Notes: a model not told the origin generated them from the sequence alone. DNA of 64,000 nucleotides from Leptospira congkakensis (GCF_004770265.1 NZ_RQGQ01000017.1:186001-250000), one strand, 5' to 3'. Counted from the stretch's first letter, positions 48,430-57,323 are shown. A program made the numbers and translations.

Positions 48430-48474
48430 CAAAACCGTTACTTTACTTCTTTCTTTAGTTGATCCGCTCCAGCT

Positions 48475-49020
48475 TCACTTCACCCGAATCTGAAACTGAT
48501 ACTTCACCCGAATCTCATCTTTTGCTTTCATAAAAAGTAGAGACGGATTTTCTAATTCATATTCAGAAAACTTAACCACAAGGGATCCCTCAACTTGAAT
48601 AGAATTGGGATTCTCTGGTTTTACTGTAGCATCAGTCGCAAAATCTTTGGTATTTCCATGAATGGTCAATTTACCTTTAATTGTGTAGGCTTGATCCTTT
48701 TCCGGTTTTATCGATTCAATTTTGACAAGAATGTTTGGTGTATCTGGATATCCCAAAATTTCCTGGATATGCGAATCACGATTTGTATCTCCAGAAACAA
48801 TTTTCAAAAGCGGAATTTTAATTTCAAAGGGAGATCTTAAAACGTAACTATTCCCCGAAACTTGGATATTCGGAGTGTCCATTTGAATTTCATTACAAAC
48901 ACCCGTTACATTTTTGGTAGTATGTTCTACAAAAAATTCTATATTCTTTTTTGTGACTTCTGCAGCAAAAACATTTACCCCAAAGAACAAAAACGCAAAA
49001 CAAAAAATCATCTTATTCAT
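48475..49020 (-). CDS. YceI-family periplasmic protein
   Basis: 181 residues: signal peptide (MNKMIFCFAFLFF, cleavage after VFAA) and a lipocalin-like YceI domain. DSHIQEILGYPDTPNILVKI and GKLTIHGNTKDF match the family (usual HIxEFFDvekyP and LTIHGVTK). YceI proteins bind isoprenoid quinones or lipids in the periplasm. A longer frame extends to 49149, but ATG 49020 begins the signal peptide. It is followed upstream by a four-helix membrane protein gene, a known type of pairing with cytochrome b561. Confidence 0.92.
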   Translation of the reverse strand: MNKMIFCFAFLFFGVNVFAAEVTKKNIEFFVEHTTKNVTGVCNEIQMDTPNIQVSGNSYVLRSPFEIKIPLLKIVSGDTNRDSHIQEILGYPDTPNILVKIESIKPEKDQAYTIKGKLTIHGNTKDFATDATVKPENPNSIQVEGSLVVKFSEYELENPSLLFMKAKDEIRVKYQFQIRVK

Positions 49021-49042
49021 CAAATCAAACCTATCCTTAAAA

Positions 49043-49765
49043 TTAAAATGTAATGACGAGTAACGCAATCGACATAGCACCAAATCCGGCCCAACCAACC
49101 TGTTCCATTTGGTGAGCTGCACTTGGGCCCTCTTTTCCAATCCTGGCACCTAATCCTGGTAATAATAACATGGATGCTAAATGAATCGGTATCATTGCCT
49201 TATGTGCAAAAATGGGACTATAAATTTTGGGCCCATCATCATCTGATTCTGATTCTATTTTAGACGGCGAAAAAAAGGCGAGACTTGCAGTGACAACATA
49301 CATAGTAAACGTCGCCATCGCTAAATTTTTATGCATAGCCGCGGAATGTTTGGTTTCCCATTCTTCATTTGCTTTTAATGCCAAATACAATCCTGCATTA
49401 TTGGTTGGATCTTTTAATAGAAGATAATCGGCGGCAATACTATGTCGGTTTAAAGGACTTAAAGCAACTAAATACATTGGGTCATTCGTTGCATACTGTG
49501 GATTTGCGAGTAATAAACTCTGCGCATACTGGTCTGATTTTCTATACAAGGTTTCAGACGCCTTATCGCCTTCTAAGTTAGTTGCCAGCCAAAGTGCTAA
49601 AGTGGTTAATCCTGCAATTTGATGCCATTCCAAAAGGTTCCTTCTTTTTTTGAGGGATTCTTTTGTCACCTGAGGTTTGTCGTTTTGTTGGATGAGGGGT
49701 ATCGACTGGGCGAAGGCAGTCGAAAAGGAGAAAAGACTTACAAACAAAATAATTTGTATTCTCAT
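49043..49765 (-). CDS. Four-helix membrane protein with conserved-looking His, possible cytochrome b561-like
   Basis: 240 residues with a signal peptide (cleavage after AFAQ) and four membrane helices near 47-62, 145-165, 190-210 and 222-239. His residues sit at helix ends (EWHQIAG, MHKNLAMA, AHKAMIPIHLA), as in haem-b-binding four-helix bundles. It lies 22 nt upstream of yceI in the same transcript, the context in which b561 proteins are common. Haem binding is inference. Confidence 0.7.
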   Translation of the reverse strand: MRIQIILFVSLFSFSTAFAQSIPLIQQNDKPQVTKESLKKRRNLLEWHQIAGLTTLALWLATNLEGDKASETLYRKSDQYAQSLLLANPQYATNDPMYLVALSPLNRHSIAADYLLLKDPTNNAGLYLALKANEEWETKHSAAMHKNLAMATFTMYVVTASLAFFSPSKIESESDDDGPKIYSPIFAHKAMIPIHLASMLLLPGLGARIGKEGPSAAHQMEQVGWAGFGAMSIALLVITF

Positions 49766-49790
49766 AAAGAAAATACTAACACAAGGAATG

Positions 49791-50837
49791 TTATTGTAAA
49801 TAAATTATCCTGCCATCCCATTTATAAAAAAGTGGATATAAGACCGAAATCACTGGAGCAAGAGCGCCTAAACTGATCAAAAAGTATCGTTCCCTGAATT
49901 TAGAGCAATTCCAAAAATTAATTGAATACAAAATCAAAACAGGAGTGGAAAGAATCGCAAACACTCGATTGGTATCATACGTTAACATGGAAATAATGTA
50001 ACAAAAAATAAAAACAAAAATGGATATCGGTTTTTTATACATCAAATATAAGACAAAAGGCCAAAGGCCATGAAACAATCCAATTGTACCCAAAATTGGT
50101 TCTGATACATTCATTCGGATGAATTCGTTCCCAATCATATTTGAAAAAATAGAAACTCGAGTAAGGTTCCAATGAATCGATGTGAATATAAAAAGATAGA
50201 TCAACAAAAAACTATATAAAATTCCAGATGTTAAAAATGAAAACACCAACAATCGCCATCGAGATTGATCTTCCAAAAACAAAATCATACCAGAAATTAA
50301 AACCAAAACTAAAAATTGAAAACAATGATTCGAAAGTCCTAAAAACAAAATAACGGTTAAAAGAATCCATTTTCGTTGAAAAGAAATCTTACTTAAAACT
50401 ATGATATTATAAAGACTGATTAATAAAAAAGTAATGGGATCAGAAAATCCAATCCATGTTTTAAAAATTAAATAAAGTGGACTAGAAACAATCAGAAGTG
50501 CCAATCCAAGTCCAAAAGACCAATGGAAACGATATGTGATAAAACTGATGATGATTAAACCCGATACGATATTTACAAAATCTAAAATAGAAACAATATC
50601 TTCTGGTTTAGAAACTAAACCTGTGGCCCAAAGAAACCAAGGAGTAAAAAACTGATCCCATGGTGTATTGGATGTGATTGGATTTAGACTCAAAGTATAA
50701 AACCCTGAATTAAAAACCTTTGCATCAAAAGTTGATACAAATAACTTTTCCGGTATCCACTTAAAAATAAATGCAGAAATTATTACAATGACAAAAGCCA
50801 AGAACTTATCTTTGTTTTTTGCAACAGCTAACTTCAT
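49791..50837 (-). CDS. Multi-pass membrane protein, possible glycosyltransferase-type
   Basis: 348 residues with about nine hydrophobic helices and few soluble stretches. The N-terminus KFLAFVIVIISAFIFKW followed by a luminal loop with TPWDQFFTPWFLW resembles the layout of GT-C or mannosyltransferase-like membrane proteins, but no catalytic motif is certain. ATG 50837 overlaps the SanA stop by 4 nt. Confidence 0.65.
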   Translation of the reverse strand: MKLAVAKNKDKFLAFVIVIISAFIFKWIPEKLFVSTFDAKVFNSGFYTLSLNPITSNTPWDQFFTPWFLWATGLVSKPEDIVSILDFVNIVSGLIIISFITYRFHWSFGLGLALLIVSSPLYLIFKTWIGFSDPITFLLISLYNIIVLSKISFQRKWILLTVILFLGLSNHCFQFLVLVLISGMILFLEDQSRWRLLVFSFLTSGILYSFLLIYLFIFTSIHWNLTRVSIFSNMIGNEFIRMNVSEPILGTIGLFHGLWPFVLYLMYKKPISIFVFIFCYIISMLTYDTNRVFAILSTPVLILYSINFWNCSKFRERYFLISLGALAPVISVLYPLFYKWDGRIIYLQ

Positions 50838-51571
50838 TTATGTGAAGAAATTGGAATGGAACCTTTCCAGGTAGAAACACCACTTCCATCAATAGGATAT
50901 GGTTTGCCTAAATATTTTGGTGGAGTGTCCCATTGGATGTCCCACCAAGCAAGAATTCTTGCCGAAAATTCCCTGAAAGAATAATAAGTTTCTTTTTTAT
51001 AAGTTCTTAAATTACATTCGTAACCGTATAACTCAAGTTCTAATTCTCGTCCTAAATAGATGGCTCTTGATAAAAAGAAAGATTGGCTGACGAAGATGGC
51101 TTTTTTCACAAGAAAAACTTCTTTCGCGCGAATCAGTGTATCAAGTGTACGAAACCCAGCATGATCCACAAAAATATCTTCTGGTTTTACTTTGTGATTC
51201 AACATAAATTCCAACATGGGTCGCAGTTCGTTATAATCCGACTTACCATTGTCCCCAGAGAGTAAGATTTTTTTCACTCGTCCCGTGTTGTATAAATCCA
51301 ATCCACAAGCCAAACGATCCATAAGAATGGGGGAAGGTGTTTTTCCATAAACGGCAGCACCAGGAACAATGGCAACTTCTGCTTCAGGGATTTCCGTCGG
51401 TATATGGGAATGGATTGAAGTTTGGTATACATACCAAAATCGTAAATTCGTTGCCAATGCGACAAAACTCAAGAATCCGAAAACAAGGACAATCCCAAGA
51501 AATAGGGATTTCCACTTGACCCTTGAGAGGAATCGGAGCGTTATATTTATGTAGGTCGCGCGGTTCGTCAT
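50834..51571 (-). CDS. SanA/YdcF-like DUF218 envelope protein
   Basis: 245 residues with one N-terminal membrane helix (about 22-40) and a DUF218 domain: EVAIVPGAAVYGKTPSPIL, KILLSGDNGKSDYNE, VDHAGFRTLDTLIRAK, FVSQSFFLSRAIYLGR. SanA affects permeability to vancomycin and SDS; DUF218 proteins may act in polysaccharide handling. The ATG at 51571 shares CATG with the divergent M23 gene start. A TTG at 51628 could extend it. Confidence 0.88.
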   Translation of the reverse strand: MTNRATYINITLRFLSRVKWKSLFLGIVLVFGFLSFVALATNLRFWYVYQTSIHSHIPTEIPEAEVAIVPGAAVYGKTPSPILMDRLACGLDLYNTGRVKKILLSGDNGKSDYNELRPMLEFMLNHKVKPEDIFVDHAGFRTLDTLIRAKEVFLVKKAIFVSQSFFLSRAIYLGRELELELYGYECNLRTYKKETYYSFREFSARILAWWDIQWDTPPKYLGKPYPIDGSGVSTWKGSIPISSHK

Positions 51572-52583
51572 GAAGAAAAAAATTAAAGAGATTAGGTCTG
51601 TTTTTTCACAGGACAATCCGAAAATCAAGAAACAGATTGATAAGGTGAAAGAAAAAGGTCACCAACGGATGACCATTCTTGTCATTCCACACGGGTATGA
51701 TAGTTCTTTCCACTTCCAAATTTCTCATTTTACCATTCTATTTTTTTTGGGCCTAACTGTAGGTCTACTCAGTCTTGCTATCTTTGGAATTGTTGGTTCG
51801 AGTCGTACCCAAACCCAAATCAACCAACTCTCAAAAATCTACGGAACATATTTTGATACTTATATCACTCATGCCAACCAATTAGAAGAGATGAAAGAAG
51901 AGTATTCCAAACTGAATGAAAGTATGTTGGAACTCTTCACCCTCATTGATGGACAAGATGATGAACTTTTAAAAATTCCTCCAGAAGATTTTATCGAAAC
52001 TGCTGCCATAGAATCACTCAAAAAAGAAGAAAAAGAAGACAAACAGTTGGACGTGGGCAGAAAGTATTTAAGCGAAATTTATGACCTGCGCCAATTGAAA
52101 CACCGAATGGACAATTACCAACGTTTGGTGGAAGCAAACTATCAATTTCTATACCAACGATCCGATATTTTATCCAAGTCCCCTCTTTTTAATCCTATGT
52201 ATTCCTACAATTTAACCTCTCCTTTTGGAATGAGGAAGTCACCTACCACTGGTTATTGGGAATACCATGACGGTTTGGATATGGCAAATGCAACTGGTAC
52301 CCCCATTTATGCTTCGGCACCGGGCCGAGTAGTTCGAGTTACCTATTCCAATGTGGGATATGGCCACCACGTCATCATCCAGCATGATTTCGGCTTTAGT
52401 ACGTTATACGGTCACTGTTCACGAATATATGTAAGGAACGGACAAGAAGTCAAAGCCGGAGAACAAATTGCCGAAGTGGGTGCTACAGGGAACGTAACAG
52501 GCCCGCACTTACATTATGAAATTTTTATTTCCGAAGAAGGAAAAACAGATCCCGAACAATATATGCAAGCAGGAGTTTACTGA
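51570..52583 (+). CDS. M23 metallopeptidase with membrane helix and coiled coil
   Basis: 337 residues: a basic N-terminus, one membrane helix (about 48-70), a periplasmic coiled coil (about 80-200) and a C-terminal LytM/M23 domain. Its zinc-site residues are in YHDGLDM and HLHYE, with STLYGHCSRIYV. The layout is that of MepM/DipM-like wall hydrolases or their activators. The stop TGA is followed at once by the TTG start of ligA. No ribosome site is clear ahead of the ATG. Confidence 0.92.
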   Translation: MKKKIKEIRSVFSQDNPKIKKQIDKVKEKGHQRMTILVIPHGYDSSFHFQISHFTILFFLGLTVGLLSLAIFGIVGSSRTQTQINQLSKIYGTYFDTYITHANQLEEMKEEYSKLNESMLELFTLIDGQDDELLKIPPEDFIETAAIESLKKEEKEDKQLDVGRKYLSEIYDLRQLKHRMDNYQRLVEANYQFLYQRSDILSKSPLFNPMYSYNLTSPFGMRKSPTTGYWEYHDGLDMANATGTPIYASAPGRVVRVTYSNVGYGHHVIIQHDFGFSTLYGHCSRIYVRNGQEVKAGEQIAEVGATGNVTGPHLHYEIFISEEGKTDPEQYMQAGVY

Positions 52584-54590
52584 TTGCCTAAGAAAGAAAA
52601 CCCTGCCAAACGAGTTGCAGAACTTCGCAAAGAGATCCAAAAACATAACGATCTCTATTATAAAAAAAACACACCTAAAATTTCAGACAAAGAGTTTGAT
52701 CTTTTAGTTAAAGAGTTACAAGCTCTTGAAAAAGCGAACCCTGATTTGGTGGTCGCATCTTCTCCCACTTTACAAGTAGGATCAGATCTTTCTCCGCAAT
52801 TCAGTAAATTCAAACATAAAGTTCCCGTTTTATCTTTAGAAAATACATATAACGAAACGGAACTCTCCGAATGGTTAGAAAAAACAGGTATCGACGAACT
52901 TTATTCCTTGGAATGGAAAATTGATGGCGCCTCTATCTTGTTATACTATGAAAATGGAAAACTCACACATTGTGTGACAAGAGGTTCCGGTGGCATCGGG
53001 GACATTGTTACCGAAAATGTCAAAACCATTGAATCCATTCCGCAAACACTTTCCACACCACTAACCATTTCAGTCCGAGGGGAAATTTTTATGACCTTCG
53101 CTGATTTTGAAGAATTCAACGAAGAGTATGGCGGGAAGTTCGCCAATCCTAGAAATTTAGCAGCCGGATCCATCAAACAAAAAGACCCGCAAGATGTCGC
53201 CAAACGTCCATTACGAATATACGTTTATGATATGTATTTTTCTTCTTCCCGAAAAGGAATCAACAAACATAAAGACATCATCACTTTATTAAAAAAAGAA
53301 AAGTTCCCCCTAGCACCTGATACCAACGTTATCTCTGGAAAAACCCTTCTCAAGGAAATTGAATCCTTCCGCAAAAAAAAAGACAAAATGCCATTCCCTG
53401 TGGATGGACTTGTGATCAAATTAGATGACCTAAACCTTCGCGAAAGTTTAGGAGAAACAAGCCAGTCCCCACGTTGGGCTCGCGCTTTCAAATTTGATGC
53501 CTTACTCAAAGAAACCACCATTGAAGAAATCGATTTTGCCATTGGAAGGACAGGAAAAATTACACCGAGAGCCAAAGTGACACCTATTTCTCTTGCCGGA
53601 ACCACTGTCACCTACGCCACCTTACACAACCAAGACTATATCGACCAACTGGGTGCAGGAATTGGTGCAAAAGTTCTCATCTCCAAACGTGGCGAAATCA
53701 TTCCTGCGGTTGAAAAAGTAACGGTTCCTCCCAAATCAGTTTTTGTATTACCAAAAGAATGCCCGGCCTGTAAAACCAAACTAACCAAGGTAGACGACTC
53801 CGTTGATTTTTTCTGCACCAATCGGAATTGTCCCGAACGCAAACTGAACCAACTCATTTTCTTTTGTTCTAAAAAACAAATGAATATCGAAGGCCTCGGA
53901 GAAAGACAAATTCAAATCTTTTTTGAAAAAGGTTGGGTCAAAGACATTCCCGACTTATACACACTCAACAAATACAAAGACACCATACTTGAGTTAGATG
54001 GCTTTGGTGAAAAATCTGTAAAAATTATTTTTGACGCAATAGAAAAATCCAAAGAAAAAGATTTTCGATTCACCTTACCTTCCATAGGCCTAAATGAAGT
54101 TGGACCCAAAGTCACAGAAATCCTTATTGAAAATGGATTTGAATCTTGGGAAAAACTAGTCGCACTCTCTAAATCCAAAAATGCGGAAGAGGAGTTAACC
54201 TCTATTCATGGAATCGGCCCAAGAACCGTTGATGCTTTACTCGCCCATCTAAAAGACAAAGAAACATTAAAACTCGTCAAATCCCTGATTGGACTCGGCC
54301 TAAAATTCCAAGCAGACGAAACCGAAAAAAGCGATATACAACCGTTTGTTGGTCAAAGTTGGTGTGTGACTGGAAGTTTCGAAAACTTCCAACCTCGTGA
54401 TGTCGCGATGGATCTCATCACCAAACACGGTGGCAAAAAAGTTTCTGGCGTTTCTTCCAAAACCACTCACCTCCTCTATGGCCCCGGTGCCGGCTCAAAA
54501 CTTGACAAAGCCACAGAACTTGGAGTGAAACTTGTTTCAGAAACAGAGTTCTTGAGCCTTTTGAAGAAAGAAGGAATCCCTTTACCGTAA
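52584..54590 (+). CDS. ligA: NAD-dependent DNA ligase
   Basis: 668 residues, standard for LigA. Nucleotidyl-transfer motif KIDG has the adenylated Lys at 112. The Ia domain, OB fold and Cys4 zinc finger (CPAC and CTNRNC) follow. Helix-hairpin-helix repeats are next (LDGFGEKSV, IHGIGPRTV), and a C-terminal BRCT (TGSFENFQPRDVA). It seals nicks in replication and repair using NAD+. It starts with TTG directly after the M23 stop, so the two are coupled. It is the last gene before the accessory region. Confidence 0.97.
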   Translation: MPKKENPAKRVAELRKEIQKHNDLYYKKNTPKISDKEFDLLVKELQALEKANPDLVVASSPTLQVGSDLSPQFSKFKHKVPVLSLENTYNETELSEWLEKTGIDELYSLEWKIDGASILLYYENGKLTHCVTRGSGGIGDIVTENVKTIESIPQTLSTPLTISVRGEIFMTFADFEEFNEEYGGKFANPRNLAAGSIKQKDPQDVAKRPLRIYVYDMYFSSSRKGINKHKDIITLLKKEKFPLAPDTNVISGKTLLKEIESFRKKKDKMPFPVDGLVIKLDDLNLRESLGETSQSPRWARAFKFDALLKETTIEEIDFAIGRTGKITPRAKVTPISLAGTTVTYATLHNQDYIDQLGAGIGAKVLISKRGEIIPAVEKVTVPPKSVFVLPKECPACKTKLTKVDDSVDFFCTNRNCPERKLNQLIFFCSKKQMNIEGLGERQIQIFFEKGWVKDIPDLYTLNKYKDTILELDGFGEKSVKIIFDAIEKSKEKDFRFTLPSIGLNEVGPKVTEILIENGFESWEKLVALSKSKNAEEELTSIHGIGPRTVDALLAHLKDKETLKLVKSLIGLGLKFQADETEKSDIQPFVGQSWCVTGSFENFQPRDVAMDLITKHGGKKVSGVSSKTTHLLYGPGAGSKLDKATELGVKLVSETEFLSLLKKEGIPLP

Positions 54591-54630
54591 AAGAAAGGTG
54601 ATTCACGTGATTAAGAAAAAATTGATTGAT

Positions 54631-54757
54631 AATCGTTTGGGCGCCTCGAATCCGTTAGTCGATTGACATCTGATTCTATAACGACCGCGCTATCCGCTCC
54701 AATCTTTCCGATTTGTTTGTAGATGGAAATAGTAATTAATAAGGAAAGGATTTCCGC
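54631..54757 (+). repeat. 127-bp direct repeat, copy A
   Basis: It matches 61388-61514 in the same orientation with about seven mismatches and no gaps by eye. It contains TCGTTTGGGCGCCTCGAATC at its start and the core CTATAACGACCGCGCTATCC. TATAACG also occurs at the ends of the palindromic elements farther right. It starts 41 nt after ligA and marks the boundary of the accessory region. Confidence 0.85.
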
Positions 54758-54762
54758 TACTA

Positions 54763-54830
54763 TCGCTGGCGTCCTGATATACAGTTTTCGATAAAAACTA
54801 AAAACCTAAATATTAGATTCTTTTTTACTA
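54763..54830 (-). pseudogene. Remnant of a Cys-rich lipoprotein gene fused to repeat A
   Basis: Read on the minus strand this piece encodes VFIENCISGRQR, matching VFIVNCIPGSQR at the lipobox of the intact gene at 55484-55759. The DNA match (54763-54799) is near-identical and fades toward the lost start. The coding match ends at CGCTGGC, where repeat A sequence begins. It is too short to be functional. Confidence 0.65.
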
Positions 54831-54844
54831 TCATAAAAACTCAT

Positions 54845-55159
54845 TTAATCCCCGAAATGTGGAATATATTCCGATTTGTTTAGACATTTGCGTTTTTCGA
54901 TAACTTTCAAAAGGCATATTGCTAAAGCCTCATTGGCTAAAAATCTAGTAGCAAAGGAAGATTTACCTTGTTCTTAAGATGTCTTTGCCATACCTTCTAA
55001 ACCAATGTAAGTTGCACATGCTGAACTTGAATCTTGATATTTCTCTCCGCCTTTAGTTTCTGCACCTTTGCGACATTGTTCTTTTTGATTCGCGCTATTG
55101 ATGGGAATCAAAATCATTAGGAAAACAAATGAGGCTCTTAATACTTTATCTAAAAACAT
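54845..55159 (-). pseudogene. Cys-rich lipoprotein-family gene with one in-frame TAA
   Basis: The frame is 105 codons with stop, exactly the length of the paralogue at 55859-56173. TAA at codon 62 (54974-54976) interrupts it; beyond it the same frame continues as VIEKRKCLNKSEYIPHFG, matching the paralogue ending TIEKRKCEKKSEYIPHFG. The lipobox Cys is also lost (PINSANQK against YDCSNQK). It lies 4 nt after the stop of the 55164-55472 gene. It is either a recent pseudogene or a truncated 61-residue secreted protein. Confidence 0.75.
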
Positions 55160-55163
55160 ATTG

Positions 55164-55472
55164 TTAGTCAGGTAAAGGCCAGCGAGTCGATTCTTTCTTG
55201 CATTTTCTTATATCATGGTAAGTCATGAGACAAGTTGTTAATATTATATCTGTACGAATATTTAGTCTCCTTTCTCCTTCAGCGTTATTATAATTTTGAA
55301 TTAATAAATAACAAACATCATAATTATCGTTTGGCGTATGACTCTTACATTGCTCTTCGAAATTACAATTTACAATAGAAAAAAACAAAAATAAATTTAT
55401 AAATATACCTATTATATTTTTTTCTGGATTCACAAAATTGATCCTATTTCGTTTAACGAACAATCTTACCAT
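55164..55472 (-). CDS. Small Cys-rich lipoprotein, tandem family (type PLPD)
   Basis: 102 residues. Hydrophobic NLFLFFSIVNC ends in a lipobox Cys; four more Cys follow in the mature part, with KCKKES and the end TRWPLPD. A GTG codon 14 residues in (MNPEKN if used) would give a more usual signal length. It is homologous to the broken copy at 56567-56821 (both have NCNFEE and end in P-x-P-D). Function is unknown; probably surface- or periplasm-facing. Confidence 0.7.
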   Translation of the reverse strand: MVRLFVKRNRINFVNPEKNIIGIFINLFLFFSIVNCNFEEQCKSHTPNDNYDVCYLLIQNYNNAEGERRLNIRTDIILTTCLMTYHDIRKCKKESTRWPLPD

Positions 55473-55483
55473 TTACATTCCCT

Positions 55484-55759
55484 TCATCCATAAATACTTG
55501 GTATGTAATCATTCTCTTCCTTCTTGCAATTTTCGATTTCTTCATAATACTTCTGGCATTCAATCAATGCATTACCAGTTAGCATTTCTTCACTAACACT
55601 GGCTTTACGTTGTGTCGAGATCAAAACGAGTATTTGCGCAAATTCACAGTTGTTTTTTTTAGATTCTGCATTATAACGACATGCCTCTCGCTGGCTTCCT
55701 GGTATACAGTTTACGATAAAAACTGTCACAACAAACATATAAATCCTTATTAGTTTCAT
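55484..55759 (-). CDS. Small Cys-rich lipoprotein, tandem family (type YIPxxYG)
   Basis: 91 residues with signal peptide and lipobox FIVNC at about residue 18. The mature part has Cys in QREACRYN, NNCEFA, ECQKYY and ENCKKE, ending DYIPSIYG. It aligns along its length with the gene at 56180-56545. The spacing to the gene on its 3' side is 11 nt, suggesting an operon. Function is unknown. Confidence 0.75.
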   Translation of the reverse strand: MKLIRIYMFVVTVFIVNCIPGSQREACRYNAESKKNNCEFAQILVLISTQRKASVSEEMLTGNALIECQKYYEEIENCKKEENDYIPSIYG

Positions 55760-55858
55760 ATTCCCTCTTAGTTATATTCCCACTTTCTCTTCCCATTTTT
55801 TTAATTTAAGCGGTTCAATAGGTCATCCAACCCAACAAATAGTATTAACAAAATCTTC

Positions 55859-56173
55859 CTAGTATCCAAAATGCGGAATGTATTCTGATTTCTTTTCGCA
55901 TTTCCTTTTTTCGATTGTTTTATAAACACATGAAAGAAAACTTTCCTCTGATAGAATACGGTAAATAGAAATTGATTGGTTTCGTTCTTCCCCAATTCTA
56001 ATGCTTTCTTGATATGATAAATAACTTAAGCAGGCAGATTCTGCATTGCTATAAAAGCTTCCGCCTTTTCTGCCAGCACTTTCCATACAATAGTCTTTTT
56101 GATTCGAACAATCGTATGCAAACGAAACTAAAATAAGAAATATAACAGGATTGAATTCATTCATCTGATGCAT
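55859..56173 (-). CDS. Small Cys-rich lipoprotein, tandem family (type YIPHFG)
   Basis: 104 residues, with a signal peptide ending in VSFAYDC, then SNQKDYC, ESACLSY, FLSCVY, KRKCEKKSEYIPHFG. It is the intact partner of the interrupted copy at 54845-55159. It begins 6 nt after the stop of the 56180-56545 gene. Tyr/Asp before the lipid Cys is unusual outside spirochaetes. Function is unknown. Confidence 0.75.
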   Translation of the reverse strand: MHQMNEFNPVIFLILVSFAYDCSNQKDYCMESAGRKGGSFYSNAESACLSYLSYQESIRIGEERNQSISIYRILSEESFLSCVYKTIEKRKCEKKSEYIPHFGY

Positions 56174-56179
56174 TCTCCT

Positions 56180-56545
56180 TTAAATATAAAGATTACTATT
56201 TATAATTTCAAACGACCAAATTTCCATTTGGTATTTTTGTCTGATGTTAAATACATCAATTCCATACAAACCGGGCAAATATTTGTTTTCATTTCTTTCA
56301 CAATCCTTTTTTTTCTTAAGGTATGTGTAACAATTCACTAAGCTATAATTAATACCGACTGAACGTAACGGAGCTTCTGGCTCACCATATTGATAACCAA
56401 TCACAAGCCAAAGGCAGGCATTTCCATAATCCCTTTCTAAGTAATACATGCAGCTTTGCTCTTGCGTTCCAATCATACAATTGGTAACTAAAGAGATCAA
56501 TGATAGAAATAGCACTATGCCACGTTTCGAATCTATTTGGTTCAT
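56180..56545 (-). CDS. Small Cys-rich lipoprotein, tandem family, with C-terminal extension
   Basis: 121 residues: signal peptide with lipobox SLVTNC (Cys about 23), then TQEQSC, GNACLW, LVNCYT, KDCERN and KYLPGLYG. After the family's usual end it continues for about 25 residues (IDVFNIRQK onward), a tail the paralogues lack. The stop of the ancestral form was therefore probably lost. It lies downstream of the broken copy at 56567. Confidence 0.72.
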   Translation of the reverse strand: MNQIDSKRGIVLFLSLISLVTNCMIGTQEQSCMYYLERDYGNACLWLVIGYQYGEPEAPLRSVGINYSLVNCYTYLKKKKDCERNENKYLPGLYGIDVFNIRQKYQMEIWSFEIINSNLYI

Positions 56546-56566
56546 AATATTATCTAAAACATTTTC

Positions 56567-56821
56567 TTAGTCAGGTATCGGCCATATAGAAGGTTCATTT
56601 TTACATTTCTTTATATTCTCATACTGACTCAAACAAAACACTAGAATTCCTGCGAGATTTGAACTTTGTTTAGAATCCTTGCTTTGCGAAGTATAAAGAG
56701 CCAATAATATTTGACATCGGCTTGTATCATTATAAGCTCTCTATCCTTCACAAATTTCCTCAAAATTACAATTAAATAAATGAAGCAAGATGAATAGTAA
56801 AACGAATGTCTTTGATTTCAT
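56567..56821 (-). pseudogene. Cys-rich lipoprotein-family gene with one in-frame TAG
   Basis: An 85-codon frame starts at ATG 56821: a hydrophobic signal ending LFNC, then NFEEIC and TAG at codon 27 (56741-56743). The same frame then continues to KKCKNEPSIWPIPD and TAA. It is homologous to the intact gene at 55164-55472. No frameshift is present, so this is a single nonsense change, a recent pseudogene or a readthrough case. It is the first member of the array. Confidence 0.75.
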
Positions 56822-57255
56822 ATTAATTATTCAAGAATATAAAATTTTACTCAATTGAAACCTTTTTTTCCCGCAGCCCGCTAACACCAAACCGTTTTGA
56901 ACGGAATTCACCAGTTTCTAGAACAGAACTAGCGGTTTCTCAAAATTTTTTTCTCTCTGCAAACTCTTTTGTTTTGCTGATTAGTTCGTGAGAATTTTAC
57001 AAGAATAAAAAGAAATGCGAGTATAGTCCATTCGCATAACTAACCATACCTTTTTATGAATTTGAATCTACTTTCTAATCGATTTTTGTTTCGATCAAAC
57101 TTTACTGTAAATTAAGAGATTTGTTGGTATCAAATCTTAATAGGCACGAAATTGCCGAGAGAGAAAGTATTCAATATCTCAAAGATTTAAAACAAAAATC
57201 GTAAATCCAACAACCTACATCTTATCTCTTTTCCAAATTCATTGGTATTAATGAA
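56822..57255. other. AT-rich gap without a convincing gene
   Basis: No frame of note has a start and ribosome site. A plus-strand stretch from about 57,076 to 57,203 stays open for 40 codons and looks protein-like toward its end (HEIAERESIQYLKDLKQKS) but has no start, so it may be a decayed gene end. CGCATAAC at 57033-57040 and GATTAGTTCG near 56,985 echo the palindromic-element motifs. Confidence 0.4.
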
Positions 57256-57323
57256 TCGAACTAGGCTAATCAACGTAGGCTGACCCAGAGTCCCGAAATA
57301 AAGCGTAAAAATGCTGTTATGCG
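57256..57323 (-). repeat. attC-like element 3 (partly decayed)
   Basis: On the plus strand it runs from TCGAACTAGGCTAATCAACG to GCTGTTATGCG. The right end GTTATGCG is intact; the left end, which should read TATAACG, is degraded (ATGAATCG). It lies just beyond the stop of the MORN lipoprotein gene, where a cassette recombination site would be expected. Confidence 0.45.
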
